From contig CAUEEP010000754.1 in the NCBI GenBank assembly GCA_958450365.1, positions 962,001 through 1,026,000 on the forward strand: a stretch of DNA of 64,000 bases, read 5' to 3'. Below are positions 44,720 to 56,569 of the stretch, one piece after another. The DNA is from Mesorhabditis belari. Its lineage: Eukaryota; Nematoda; Chromadorea; Rhabditida; Rhabditidae. The position numbers and the translations under genes were made by a program. The notes beneath the pieces are model-generated. The model saw only the letters and a program-made list of their open reading frames with translations. It was not told the DNA's origin and ran no database searches. Within the stretch, counting starts at the first letter, position 1; each line of letters starts with the position of its first letter.

Positions 44720-44935
44720 GATCGATCCGGACTAGACAACTGGGGGAAATGCCAATCCGAACCCAATTCCACGCTCGTTTTCTCGGCCGTTTCTTGGCGG
44801 ATTTCTCTGGAATTTTGTCTACAAGTCGAAAATGTCGATTTCGATGTGTAGACAAAATTTCAGAGGAATCCGTTAAGAAAACGAATGTGGGCTTGGGTTG
44901 GAATATTCCCATTTCGAATCCGGACCAGGCAAGGT
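44720..44935. mobile_element. Imperfect foldback element
   Basis: Arms of about 100 bp: GATCCGGACTAGAC, CTCGTTTTCTCGGCCGT and ATTTTGTCTACA at the left, mirrored by TGTAGACAAAAT, AAGAAAACGAATGTGGG and CGAATCCGGAC at the right; the centre is near 44840. ORFs of about 120 codons on both strands arise from the symmetry. Confidence 0.75.
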
Positions 44936-45034
44936 ATCAGACTTGAGCCTAGCGCATAAAGTAGTGAACCTGTCAGAAGCTAACCCTGAGTCTGGACTGG
45001 CTTAGCTTCCTATTAGGTTAGAGGCCGCAAGTCG

Positions 45035-45182
45035 GGATCTGGCCTAGACCTGGGCCTGGAACTGGTCCTGGAGCTGGAGCTGGGCCTGGAGCTGGACCTG
45101 GATCTGGATCTGGACCTGGATCTAGATCTGGAGCCGGACCTGGATCTGGATCTGGACCTAGATCTGACCCTAACACTGCCTT
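45035..45182. repeat. 6-bp tandem repeat (CTGGAT/CTGGAC/CTGGAG)
   Basis: Degenerate hexamer array. The minus ORF RSRSRSGSRSRS is an artefact. Confidence 0.9.
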
Positions 45183-45753
45183 GGGTTACAAGTCTTAGAT
45201 CCGGTTTGAAAAAACTCACTTTTGAAGTGAAAACCCAAGTCAATCGATTAAAAATGCCCTCAAAATGAAAGGGAAAGCCGAAAAATCACAGCAAAACACA
45301 TAAAAATGCCCAAATGAGCCTTAGAAATGGGAATTTTGATGGGTAGCTAAAGCTGAAAGCTGAAATTCTGCAATTATAAGATAACTGAAAGATTCATGAG
45401 AGTCATTTCCTTGACATTTCACTGATCTTTCCTGGAAGGAGAAAAATAAAACGACTGAAAAACACGAAAGCGAAAAGAGCTCAAAGTTGACATTCGATCT
45501 CTCGTTGACTGAGGGGGGAAATGTCGTTTTGTCGAAAGTCGAAAGTTTTCAAAAATCAAAATGAGAAAGACTACTTGAACTTGAGGTGAAATCAAAAACT
45601 TTAACAGAAATGAATCTCTGCCAGAAAGCGATTTGCCAGCAATGGTGTGTTTCTGGATTATGGATTAAAAATGAAAAATAATATTTTTTTTCATCCATGC
45701 AATACGAGAGATCCGAGTTTTGAGTCCCAAGTCAAACAATTTGATCCCTTTCT

Positions 45754-45781
45754 ATCTCTCTCTCTCTCTCTCTCTCTCTCC
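45754..45781. repeat. CT dinucleotide microsatellite
   Basis: About thirteen uninterrupted CT units. Confidence 0.97.
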
Positions 45782-46154
45782 AAAAAATAAAACACAACTA
45801 ATAGGAGGAAGCTTTTCGGGGTGAGAACAAAAAAAAAAGAAAAGAAAATGAGAAAAAGTCGATTTCCCCTCTGACAGCTCATTCATTTTGTCTTTTTGGT
45901 TGCAAAAAAAAAAAGACAAAAAACAAAATGCATGCTTGAGAGGTTGTTCAAAGCTCAAGAAATACTTGACTACTTTTCGTTTTCACAAACGCACTCTTTC
46001 TAGCACACTGTGGTCTAAAGTATGCAAAAGCTACCGTAATCCTTATTAGCTTTGATTTTTCGCGCACTCTAGCTACCGTAGTCGCGTTTTGCGTTGCCTA
46101 AAAGATGAGCTTGCGGAAAAGCGACCGTATTCCGGGCAATAACATTCACTTGAT

Positions 46155-46688
46155 GAGGGGCGTAGCCAAAATTTCGCGACTTTCAGTCTAACGATCCGAG
46201 CTCCTCGAGGCTAACCCCAATCAATTTCCGACCAGAAAATTATATTTTTTAAATATTTCAGGCTACAAAACTGTCTAAACACTTTTTTGAAAAAACTCAA
46301 AGGGCTTGAGATTTTCGCGTTTGAAGTTAGCCATTTTCACTTTTTTTGTGTTTTTCAATTTTTGATCGCAAAATTCTCAAAAACTAGATGGCCAACCGTT
46401 TTTCCTATTGGTCGGCCCTAGTCAAATTTCTTCTACTTTCTGAAAATCATAACGTTAGTTTTGTAAAAACAATTCTTCATGCCTCCTAAAAACTCGTTTT
46501 ATCGACATTTTTACACTAAAATGCAAAAATCACGAGCCCTTTGAATTTTTTCAAAAAACTCTTTAGACAGTTTTGTAGCCTGAAATCTTTAAAAAATATA
46601 ATTTCTTGATCGGAAATTGTTTGGGCTAGCCTCGAGGAGCTCGGACCGTCAGACGCCAAGTTCCGAGATCCTGGCTACGCCCCTGCAC
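46155..46688. mobile_element. MITE with GGGGCGTAGCCA termini
   Basis: Left end AGGGGCGTAGCCAAAATTTC, right end TGGCTACGCCCCT. Long sub-terminal arms are also inverted: CGAGCTCCTCGAGGCTA, TTTCCGACCAGAAAATTATA, CAGGCTACAAAACTGTCTAA and their inverses at 46560-46650. A 300-bp middle is without an ORF. A complete, well-preserved element. Confidence 0.88.
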
Positions 46689-46699
46689 CTGATAAACTT

Positions 46700-47480
46700 C
46701 ATCAAGTACAGCTCAACCCAATGAGAGGATCTTCTCTTATCTACAGTAGCCCTATGAGCTTACAGTAATCTAAAAGCTAAAACTCTGAAATTCGCCACCA
46801 TACTCTTTTAGTACTGTTTGACTTCATCGAGAAGTTTCACCCCCGAAGGGATTTAGAGTGAAGCTTGTCACTTCTGAGATTCAAATCGTAAACTAGGCCT
46901 ATCAGGGTACTTTCTGCAGTAAGCTCACTCGTTACCGTTATTCATTCCTTAAAGAAGAACTCGTTTATTATCATGAACTTATTAAACTAGACAAAATCAA
47001 ATACAAAAGAAAGTTACTGGACAAAATGGAGAGCACTCGTGAGATGAGCATGCACAAACAAGTGGAATGAGAAAGAACTCACAACTTGACTGGGCTTAAA
47101 GCAATAAATAGCACAAAGTGGGAAAACTGTGTGAAGGACAAAGTCGAAAGAGAGAAAGCATATGGCAGAAATTTGAACAAAGAGCAGATCAATGACTAGA
47201 CTTTCTTCATATGTGTATCTCTTCTAAATCTAAATGCAAGACAAAATTATGCTCGAAAAGGCTCTCTACTTTATTGCTGCTTGGGCAAGGCTTTATGTAG
47301 TTTGACCCGGTTATTTTGAAGATATTTAGGCAAGAGAAAGAAAAAACACCGGCAAGTTGTCACAACGTAAAAGGGAAAAAGGCAAAATCGGCAAAGTAAA
47401 TGTAAATATAATTGAATAGACACAAAATGAGATAATGGCACAAGGAATTTTAAAAGGCACCTAATTTTGATCTTTTCATC
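46700..47480. other. Intergenic, nothing recognised
   Basis: AT-rich with scattered CTACAGTA motifs. It includes the presumed 3' UTR of the chondroitin synthase gene (AATAAATAGC near 47103 on plus is not in the right strand). Confidence 0.4.
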
Positions 47481-47483
47481 GCA

Positions 47484-50400
47484 TTAAACGTATTGCGTGA
47501 TCTGATCGACGAGCGCGTCAATCGAGGAGAGCGAGGCCGCTTTACTCCCAAGACACATGTTCTTCTGTGGCGCGGGCAGAGATGGGTCACACACGATTGG
47601 ATGGTAGATGTGAACCTTAACTTTTTATTGTGATTCATTCAAATCCTATTTGGCTCTATATTAGTGGTAAAAGGAACTCACAAGTCCAGGCTCGGGCGCT
47701 CGAATGATGCGAAGATTTTGAGTACGCAGGTTCCTTTCGAAGAAGTCCACATCTTCCAAGCCCCAACTAAAATTGTAATAAATAAGTAAAAAAAACTATT
47801 GACACACCCGTCAATTCCAGTGTTGAATCCACCAGCTCGATCCAAATCAGCCTTGTAAAGAGCAGCAAGTCCAAATCCAAAGTGACGGAAATATCCCCGG
47901 CGGCGACCATAATGGAAAGCATCAGCGAGCAACTTATCATTCTCCGACCAAGATTCGGGTGAAAATTCCGAGAAAACGATTGGGAAGTAAACCTAAAAAA
48001 TAAAGAACTTAATTTGAAAAGCATCTCACTAACCTGAGCTTCAAGAATGACGTTTTGCCGGATTCGTTGCAGAGTGTCACAAGTGAATAGCATGTCAACA
48101 TCGGTGAAGAATAATAGAGCTGTTGGTGGAAGATCTTTTGCGCCCTTCATCAAAGCAACTCCTCGTGAAAACTTCTGATCGCCCATGTCAACAATCTAAA
48201 TCATAACATTCTAATTTGGAAACTCTAATATTAACCCACCTTCACTGTGATAGCGTCGCTTAATTCGGCAGCCGTCTTCCTATTTTGCTCAACATCATCC
48301 GATTCGTAGAGTACGAGTACCAATGTCACACCGCTTTCCCGCTGGCAAACATTCCTAAAGCACTTGAATAATAGTTTAAAACTGGATCACACCTTAAGTG
48401 AGCTGCAAAACGTTGAAATATCTCAGCTCGTCCTCTCAACGGCAAGATCATATGAATGTGTGGGACCACTTCTTCATCGTAAGACGAATTTGAGAAGTGC
48501 CTCAAATTTGCTCTAAACACCAAACGTATTATACGTATACAAATCGAGTAATACCGAATTTTTGAATCATCGGTGGCTTGTAGAGGACCAAATGTTTGCT
48601 GTACATAGGCATGTCGCCGGACGCTGAGCGTTGTTCGGTGTGGTGGACGGAATTTCTTGAACCACAAAATCATGTCAAGCACATAGTCCACACCTAAAAC
48701 AAAACAAATTTTTAGCCGAATGTCATTCAAAACTGACCGTATTTGGGCTCCACTCGCATATATCCATATTGCAGGCTTTGGAATTGAAGAACACGTCCCC
48801 GTTGGCGAGCATTGGAATTAAACTCATCGAAAAGCTAAAATTCATTGACTGTCATACTTTTTCAAAGCTAAAGCACCTGGTTGATGATCTCACTCGCTTC
48901 CGTTCTCACACTTAACTCGACCGTGTGTCGAGGACAAGTGACTCTATCCGTGCAGAAGATAATTTTCTGATTGTTGATGAAATTCCAAGGTTCCAAGTCA
49001 GATGTTCTGTTTGGTTGTACTCTAAAGCAATTGATTAAGATACAAAAAAAAAGTAGAACTACCTTATTAGGCCTGGTTGGTGAGACCCGGTCAACTCCGA
49101 TTCGAGTAAAATCCGTTTTGCTCGTAGTTGTTTCAATTGATGGGCTCGTTGATGCGCATGGACCTTAAATAAAATGTATACAATATTTTAATAACAACTA
49201 TACTCTATTCATAATCCGAGGATCTTTGATTGGGTGAATTGTAATGGCAGCAGTGAGCTCATGTAGACTCCCGGTGTAGGCCTGCAACAATAATTTTATA
49301 ATCATAACAACAATAATTTTATAAACTACTGCTACACGAACACGACTAGACCCTCACAACAATAAACCTACCATGAAGAATAAAAGAATCCTGAGTAAGT
49401 TTTTTTTATTTAATTTTGTCAAACAAAGTAACCGTTGTTGTGCTCTGATTGTTGTGAAAGAGTTTCTGCATCTCGTAGTTCCAGGTGCACGATACGCCCA
49501 CGTGTCTCCGAATGCAACGTCCAAGTTCGACATCTTCGTGCGTTGTTAGCAGATGTGAAAGGCAAGATTCAAGATGTGGCGACAGTAATCTGAAATGAAG
49601 ATATGCCTGTTAAAATTTTCGTTCAAAACAAACCTCAATGTTTGTCGGCTTAGAACGACTCCAGGACCACCCATGCAATAGTTGTCCGTGTTTCCCAGCG
49701 CCAAAAGTCCATACTCGGCGCTGTTTCCCAAACCGGCTTGCCCAACCAAATATGGCCGAGATGAATCAAGTGATCTAGAATTGATATTTATTACGCCAGT
49801 TTTTGAATAGACCTTAAGAAAGATTCTAGTTCGGGGCCACGAATATATAAATCGTCATCAGCTCGCACAAACCAATCAAAGTTGTCGATCTAAACACACA
49901 AATTGAACGCTTTCTTGACTATCAACCTCGAATTCAAAAACGCTTACATGATTATCGGCCATCCATCGTAGCATAGCAAAACTCTTCTTTTGCGGTGGAT
50001 AGGTGTCATCGACGCCTTTCAATCGAACGAGCGGCAAATCAGGATAGATGCTCTCCGTGTTTTCTGCGACAAAGAAGAGTACCTAGACAGAATTTTCAAT
50101 GAATACTGCAAAAGGTCAATGCACTTTTCCATTGATGTGCTTTGCCCAGGTTTTCCAAACATTGTAGGCTCTCGAGTCAACATATTTGGCTGCTGTCATT
50201 ATTCCGACGAGCACAAATCCTTGATCGGGTTTTATCTAGATTTTGAATAATTTTAATAAAGAAAAAAGATCGGCTTACCCGACTAACAGCCACAGTTTCA
50301 CACATCAATGGCGGCATCCTTGTTATTGACGAGAAGCACCAGCTAAAAAGAATATTTATTATACATTTAACATTTATACACACTTATACATTTAACACTA

Positions 50401-50574
50401 GTTTTATCTTTTAACAGTAGTTTGATCATTCTTGCTAACTTAAAGTGAACACATTTAATAGCTTTCTTAGAGCACTCAAAAAACTTACGTCGTGGAGAGT
50501 CCGATCATGATCCCGACAATAGCAAGGGCCGCTGGCCTCGATAGAATTCGCGAATTTGGTGATGAGGTGCCCAT
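47484..50574 (-). CDS. sqv-5: Chondroitin synthase (CHSY1/SQV-5 type bifunctional glycosyltransferase)
   Basis: Type II Golgi enzyme that builds chondroitin by adding alternating GlcA and GalNAc (family knowledge). Start [20 protein letters not shown] at 50574: short cytosolic N-terminus, then a signal anchor ([13 protein letters not shown]). The first glycosyltransferase domain shows [40 protein letters not shown] and [13 protein letters not shown] (the DDD metal-binding motif), then [13 protein letters not shown] and [19 protein letters not shown]. The second domain shows [37 protein letters not shown] (DVD motif), the [20 protein letters not shown] block and [20 protein letters not shown]. 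The C-terminus is [20 protein letters not shown] then [10 protein letters not shown], stop TAA at 47484-47486. All landmarks of human CHSY1 are present in order. Introns are short (45-70 bp) apart from the first ones. Worm sqv-5 mutants fail vulval invagination and cytokinesis. Confidence 0.94.
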
Positions 50575-52480
50575 CTTGGAGGCCGGATCTTACAGAGGGC
50601 ACTTTCCGCCGCTAGAGAAGCTCGCGAATCGTCTTGTCCTCCTTCGCTGTCACTACTAAACAGAAGAAAATTATGCCGCCAAAACTAAACTTTATTACCA
50701 AAGATTTTGAAGTCTCCGCAAACCGAATGCCGCTCCCTCCGATCGTTTAGCCTTTCCTGGAAATATTGAAATTAGTTTTAAAAGGTTGAAAAGAACGAAA
50801 ATGATCCGAGAAAAAGAAAAGCTTTTCAATAAACAGATAAGAGAATAAAATTTTAGAGCAAGATCCACATCAGCTCGGGGAATAGATTTGTCAGCAAGTG
50901 AATGAGACATCCGCTTGGCTTGTTACGACAAATTATGCTACACAACATGGCGGTGATTTGTTGGAACTCGAGAGAACAGTGACATTGATTGATCACAATT
51001 AAAGGAGATCTTTAAACAAAGAACGATAAACTAAAAAAAACATTTAAAAAAACCTAAAGAATGTGCATTTTCGGTCATTTAATTGATATTTTATAGCTCA
51101 TAGCTTATATTAGCTTTTATCTAGCTTTTATATAGCTTTATAGCTTATAGCTTTTAAAGAGCTTATAGCTTCTAAAGAGCTTATAGCTTTTAAATGCCTC
51201 AAAAATAACATAAAGCTATAAAAGATAGCGTTACAAGAAAAATATGGGTGAACGAAAAGCGGCAATGGAGTGAAATTGAAAGCAGGTGTTCGAGCACTAG
51301 TTCAAAAGGCGACTCGCCCCCATTTTATGGTCTCGACCTCGAGCGATCACCCCGCTTTCCGCAAAGATTTTTTGAAAAGACATAAGAAACATGGCATACA
51401 AAGAACGCCTGGAATCCGTGTCAATTGTCACTCGAAAACGACAATCATTTGCGGGTGAATGGTGAGGAAAACACCGGCAATCTAAATGAAAAACGATTCT
51501 TTGAGTACACTCTAGAGTCAGAGACAAGAACATTCAGGAAAAGACTCGCGCACACTCCGACGGCACGGATCTCGGGAAAAGGAATTTCGATTTAATCAAT
51601 CGCTCCGAGCAACCGGTCACACACACACACCGAAGCGACACTTTTGCGAATCTGTAAGTATGAGAAAGAGAACTAGCATAAAGATTGCAAGAAAAGTTTA
51701 ATCGAAAAAGGAAAGGGAAGGGTTGACAAGAGAAAATCAAATAGATCATCATGGTATAGGATTACGAAAATATCTCAAAAAGATCCTATCAAATCTCACG
51801 AGACTGGACACTTTGCGTGTTTTCAGATAAAGATCTGTATCAGATCAAAACAAGTCTCAGGAATTACCCTTCAAATCACGATTTTCATCTTTGTTCATCT
51901 TCATTTCGTCTCTTTCATCTCAAGGATCCAACTTTCAACGCCTAAATAAAAACATTAAAAAGTTACTTGAAAAGCAATCAAGAAAAGCAATCAGAAAACG
52001 ATCAATAGAAATTAAAAGCACTCATAAAATAAGTTCTCTCAAATGAAAGGCAAACTCTGGAGAAAGTGAGTAAAAGTAAAGTTGAATGCAACTCTCAAAT
52101 CGGGGAAAAGGAGGCGCTAATGAAAATTGAGATTTTCGCGAGAGAGAAAAGCAGAGGTCAAATCACGAGGTTCAACCAAAAATAGTTTCGCTCAACACAG
52201 AGGGACCTGTTGGTTTACATTTTTCGCCAAATTGAAAGTCGGTGATAGGCAAAATGCGTAGACAATCCCAGCATCACAAAATCCACCGCGACGACTCATT
52301 AAAGCTCAAAAAGAAAGTACATATAAGGGGAAAAGAGAACGCGCACAAGGAAACGAGCCATACGTGGATCCATTAACGATATACTGCCTTAAAAGCCGCA
52401 TTAGGTGAATGGCAAAAGGAATGGAATGCGGTTACGCAGTCATTCCGGCTGGAGATAGTAGTTTTGTGCGCTCATATGCT
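50575..52480. other. Upstream region of chondroitin synthase, no further gene resolved
   Basis: On the minus strand, TTTCCAG at about 50757 and TGTTTAG at about 50661 could bound 5' UTR exons. A short frame ERLNDRRERHSVCGDF stops just before the sqv-5 ATG. At 51080-51200 a GCTTATAGCTTTTAAAGA repeat occurs. ORFs up to 78 codons in 51270-51750 have no recognisable similarity. Confidence 0.35.
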
Positions 52481-52486
52481 TATGTC

Positions 52487-53217
52487 GTAAATATTCTAAT
52501 AGAAACCACTATATAGGAGCGTCGCATAGTCTAAGTTTACTCAAATAAACACTCATATAATAAAAAAATAGACTAGAAAAAAAGAAAAATAGAAAAATAG
52601 ACTAATATAAAATATAATAGACTTTTTTTTTGCCACTCAGAAACAAACGCTCATATCTTGACACCAGTACGTTTGTTTCTACGCGCTTTGGTATCAAATT
52701 AAAGTAGAGAAAATGGGTGATTTTCTCAGCTATTACATGTATTTCTAGCTTTAACTAGCGCTTAGAAAAAAATGATTGAAAGATGATGAAAAATCGGTTT
52801 TGAAAAATGATGAAAAATCGTTTTTCTTTTGTCTTTTTTCAATCTTCTTTTTCTAAGCACTGGTTTAAGCATAAAATAAGTGTTATATCTTTAAAAATCA
52901 CCCATTTTCTCTACTTTAATTTGGTACACAAACGGCTAGAAACAAAAGTACGGGTGTAAAGATATGAGCGTTTGTTTGAGAGTGACAAAAAAGAACGATT
53001 TCTCATCATTTTTTTAAAGCGCTGTTTAAAGCTAGAAATACATGTAATAACTCAAAAATCCCCTTATCTTTCTACTTTAATTTGGTACGCAAACGTGCAA
53101 AACTGATACTAATGTTGAGATATGAGCGTTTATTTGAAAGTAAACTTAGACTACGCAACGTTCCTATAAGCAACGCTCATATACGCCTATAGGTGGCTTC
53201 TATTAGAGTATTTATAA
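52487..53217. mobile_element. ~0.73 kb MITE with nested inverted arms
   Basis: Termini TATTCTAATAGAAACCACTA and inverse GGCTTCTATTAGAGTATTTA. Sub-terminal blocks CGCATAGTCTAAGTTTACTC and TAAACTTAGACTACGCAACG. Inner blocks CATATCTTGACACCAGTACG, AAATTAAAGTAGAGAAAATG and ATTACATGTATTTCTAGCTT appear, plus an additional central copy at 52860-52960, so the interior is a triplicated hairpin. No ORF. Confidence 0.85.
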
Positions 53218-53814
53218 TAATTGATAATTTAATCTATCAAAGGTATTTGTGATAATGCAATAACCTAAACGATCATCAAATTCAATCTTTAGCTTCAGCA
53301 AAATGGGCAAACCCTCCAATAAACTAAAAGCAAGAATGATAAAAAGTTTAAAGGGTAAAACAAAGCCTCAAATCGACAAACACCTAGATTTGAAAACAAA
53401 ACAAATATTTCAAAACAAAACAAAACAGTTAAGCGCTATGTAATACATGTAATAGCTCAAAAAATCGCGCTCATCTCGATATGCTTATATCTCTAATGTG
53501 CCTATTTTAAACGATTTACCTAATCAAGCCGTCAAATCAAAGCGCCAAAACTGACAAACCCTCGAAGAAGTCATCAAAAAGTGAAAAACGACAATAAAGC
53601 TCGGTTACTGGCATGCAAGAGTTGACAATTTCATTAAAAAGTCGAAGTTGGCATATTTTAAAAAAAATTGTGAAAGTTTGCGCGAAGATTTGCTTTTTTG
53701 TTTTGTTTTAATTTTTTTGCGAAGATTTGGTTAAATACTTTTTTGTCAGGATTTTAACTGGGCGGGCTATTGTAATAGATTTACGAATTAGCTTTTCTTG
53801 GATTAGCTTTCATT

Positions 53815-54082
53815 CTTAAAGCTCAAAGCTAAAGCTCAAAGCTAAAGCTCAAAGCTAAAGCTAAAGTTAAAGCTCAAAGCTAAATCTCACAGCTAAAGCT
53901 AAATCTCAAAGCTAAATCTCAAAGCTAAATCTCAAAGCTAAATCTCAAAGCTAAAGCTCAAAGCTAAAGCTCAAAGCTAAAGCTCAAAGCTAAAGCTAAA
54001 GTTAAAGCTCAAAGCTAAAGCTAAATCTCAAAGCTAAGGCTCAAAGCTAAGGCTCAAAGCTAAAGCTAAAGCTCAAATGCTA
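53815..54082. repeat. ~13-bp tandem repeat (AGCTAAAGCTCAA)
   Basis: About 20 copies with AAATCTCAA variants. 53220-53815 before it shows no gene. Confidence 0.9.
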
Positions 54083-54354
54083 GATTTTAGGGTTGTTGCT
54101 AAAACAAGATCTAGAGTTGAGGGATGGAGGGAGATATTGAAATTTTTCGATTAGAAGCGAAAAGATCGGTAATTATCACTTGGCCTAGTTCGAAAGTCAG
54201 AAATTCGGACAGATTCTCGAGATTTCTGACTGAAGGAGTGTTCTCACACGCATATGAAATTCCAGAAACAAGAAAAGGGATACGGGGTCAAGGCCTGAAG
54301 TAAAAAGAAAGAAAAAGGAAAGTGTCATCGCCGAACAACTCGAGTAAAATGTCG

Positions 54355-54480
54355 AGGAAAGGAAAGGAAAGGAAGGAAAGGAAAGAAAGGAAAGGAAAGG
54401 AAAGGAAAGGAAAGGAAAGGAAAGGAAAGGAAGAGGAAAGAAAGGAAAGGAAAGAAAGGAAAGAAAAGAAAGGAAAAGCG
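54355..54480. repeat. Purine tract (GGAAAGGAAA)
   Basis: Around 25 pentamer/nonamer units, all purine on the plus strand. Confidence 0.95.
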
Positions 54481-54877
54481 CTTTCACACGTACACCAATA
54501 AGAATTGTCCCGATTCGCAAAAGAAAGAGATTCTATACTATCGCCTACAGCTTATCCATATTTGCGCAATTGTATTGAAAGGGGTTTGCATGAAATTTTG
54601 ATTTATTTGCTTTAGTACTCATAGTAGAAAACCAGTGAATAGTGAAATGATCGCAATGAATGCGCACACAATTTTACAAAGGCTGAGTCATTTCCAAATT
54701 ACACTCAGCCATTTTTTTTTTCTTTTGATGTAAAATGATTAGAATTCAATGTCAATCAATTTTTTTCTTTCATTTTTTGTTTTAGTCTATCGTAATGTTA
54801 TGGAATTTAGAGGATTAATGAAGAAAAACAACAACGTTCTCTCTTCGAAGTATAGTTCGTCATTCTCTGCCATCAAT

Positions 54878-55232
54878 CAGCAAGATTCTACAATCAGCAA
54901 GATTCTACAATCAATCAGCAAGATCTACCATCAATCAGCAACATTCTACAACTAATCAGCAAGATTCTATCATCAATCAGCAACATTCTACAATCAGCAA
55001 GATTCTACAATCAATCCGCAACATTCTACCGTTAATCAGCAACATTCTACAATCAGCAACATTCTACAATGAATCAGCAACCTTCTACAACTAATCAGCA
55101 ACCTTCTACAACTAATCAGCAACCTTCTACAACTAATCAGCAACCTTCTACAACTAATCAGCAACCTTCTACAACTAATCAGCAACCTTCTACAACTAAT
55201 CAGCAACCTTCTACAACTAATCAGCAAGATTT
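54878..55232. repeat. 21-bp tandem repeat (CAACCTTCTACAACTAATCAG)
   Basis: The right part (55073-55225) is eight near-identical 21-mers reading TTNQQPS on plus. The left part is a diverged mix of CAATCAGCAAGATTCTA units. A CTTCTTCAA array follows at 55290-55350. Confidence 0.92.
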
Positions 55233-55369
55233 CGAATCTACCCGAAGTACCAAGGTGGGGTACCTTTGAATCAAAAAACTCTTGACACGCTTCTTCAACT
55301 TCTTCAACTTCTTCAACGTCTTCAACTTCAACTTCTTCAACTTCTTCAAATGACTTTAGAAAGTGCTGC

Positions 55370-55990
55370 ATTGACGGAAGAGGCTATGATCGGATGGAGC
55401 ACAATTGGATGAAGCTGGATGTGGCAGAATCAAACCATAACAATCCATTGTCAAAATAATTAGATAATTTTAACTTTTCTGCAAGTGATCGAAAGCTCTT
55501 TTAACAACCTAGTATCAAAATCGAAAAGATTCAAGTCAAGATTGAAGTGATCAACTTCTGCCTTCTGCCTTCTGCCTTCTGCCGCCAAAGATGCCTCTAT
55601 CAAATCTTTCCTTCTTGATCATCGAGCTTTCCTTCTTTTCCAATAAATGATTGACGAACGTGGCACATCAAATTTGTTTGCAGCCGTATTGTTCGCAGAG
55701 GCATAGGCGGTTGGTTTCGCATAGGCAAGAATTTCAAGCTTCCTCTTTGCATCAAGAGCTCCGTTTGCATTTTTCCTGTATAATCGGATAGAGCACAATC
55801 TGGGCTGTAAGCTGAAGCTGAAGCTGAAGCTGAAGCTGAAGCTGAAGCTGAAGCTGAATCTGTTAAGCAGAATTAAACCATAAAAATCTATTGTCAAAAT
55901 AAGTGTCAAAATAAAAATAGTCTTTTTTTTACAAGTGATCGAACTTTTTTAAAAACCAAGTAAAAGTTTCAGAGCATTTTAACAACCTAA
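55370..55990. repeat. Tandem segmental duplication
   Basis: 55375-55520 and 55780-55975 share, in order, ATCGGATNGAGCACAAT-type sequence, a GCAGAATNAAACCATAA block, ATTGTCAAAATAA and CAAGTGATCGAA. The second copy has gained an eight-copy GCTGAA array (55810-55857). Confidence 0.75.
55619..55771 (-). pseudogene. Helix-turn-helix DNA-binding fragment (Psq/Brinker-like)
   Basis: The minus frame reads ALDAKRKLEILAYAK, a short insertion, then NTAANKFDVPRSSIIYWKRR and KAR-stop. A K-L-E-I-L-x-Y-A helix, A-A-x-K-F-x-V, then S-x-I-x-Y-W-K-R-R is the pattern of pipsqueak/Brinker-type helix-turn-helix domains found in transposases and in regulators such as Brinker. No acceptor immediately precedes it and no catalytic domain follows. 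It lies between two copies of a duplication, so it is probably a transposon-derived fragment, possibly an exon of an unresolved gene. Confidence 0.4.
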
Positions 55991-56079
55991 TAATATAGAT
56001 AAGATTTAGAAAATGACTTCAATGACAAAGAAAATAAATATTCAATTCATTTAAGCTCCAAGCTAAACAGGATAAGTAA

Positions 56080-56345
56080 AAGAAAAATTGATTACAGAAT
56101 GGATAAATGGATAACGAATGGAAATTACAGAATGGATAACGGAATGGAAGGCACCAAAAAAATGTTTCCATTCTATAGAGTGCCGTTTATAGCTTAGGCG
56201 TTGACCGGAACCAAAAAAACCGGGACCGACCGGGTTCCATTCCGTTAGTTTTCCGTTAGAGTTAGAGTAGCTTAGCATCGACCGGGACCAAAATTCCATT
56301 CAGTTAGTGTTCCGTTAGAGTTCCGTTATAGAGAGAGTCTTCTAT
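56080..56345. repeat. Short irregular repeats (GGAATGGAA, CCGTTAGAGTT)
   Basis: AATGGATAACGGAATGG-like and CCGTTAGTGTTCCGTTAGAG-like segments with internal GACCGGGACC copies. Confidence 0.6.
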
Positions 56346-56569
56346 TTCAAAGTTAGCATTAAAAAAACGGGACACAAAATAAGCAGAATTGGCAGAGAAT
56401 TGAGAATTAAGAGAATTGGCAGAGAATTGAGAATTAAAAGAATTGGCAAATTGTTTAGGATCAAAGTTGAGGTGAAGAGAGAGGGGGGATGGGGAGATGG
56501 GGAGATGGGGAGAACGAGGATGGAACGTGTGAGTGTGTGGAAGGGGAGAGAGGGGGAAGGGGTAGCCGG

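Noticed and set aside
44541..44946. Overlapping 120-codon ORFs on both strands
   Set aside because: The region is an imperfect palindrome, so both strands read alike; no domain similarity.
45013..45243. Minus ORF RSRSRSGSRS, SR-protein-like
   Set aside because: Derived from a CTGGAT hexamer array, not an SR domain in a gene context.
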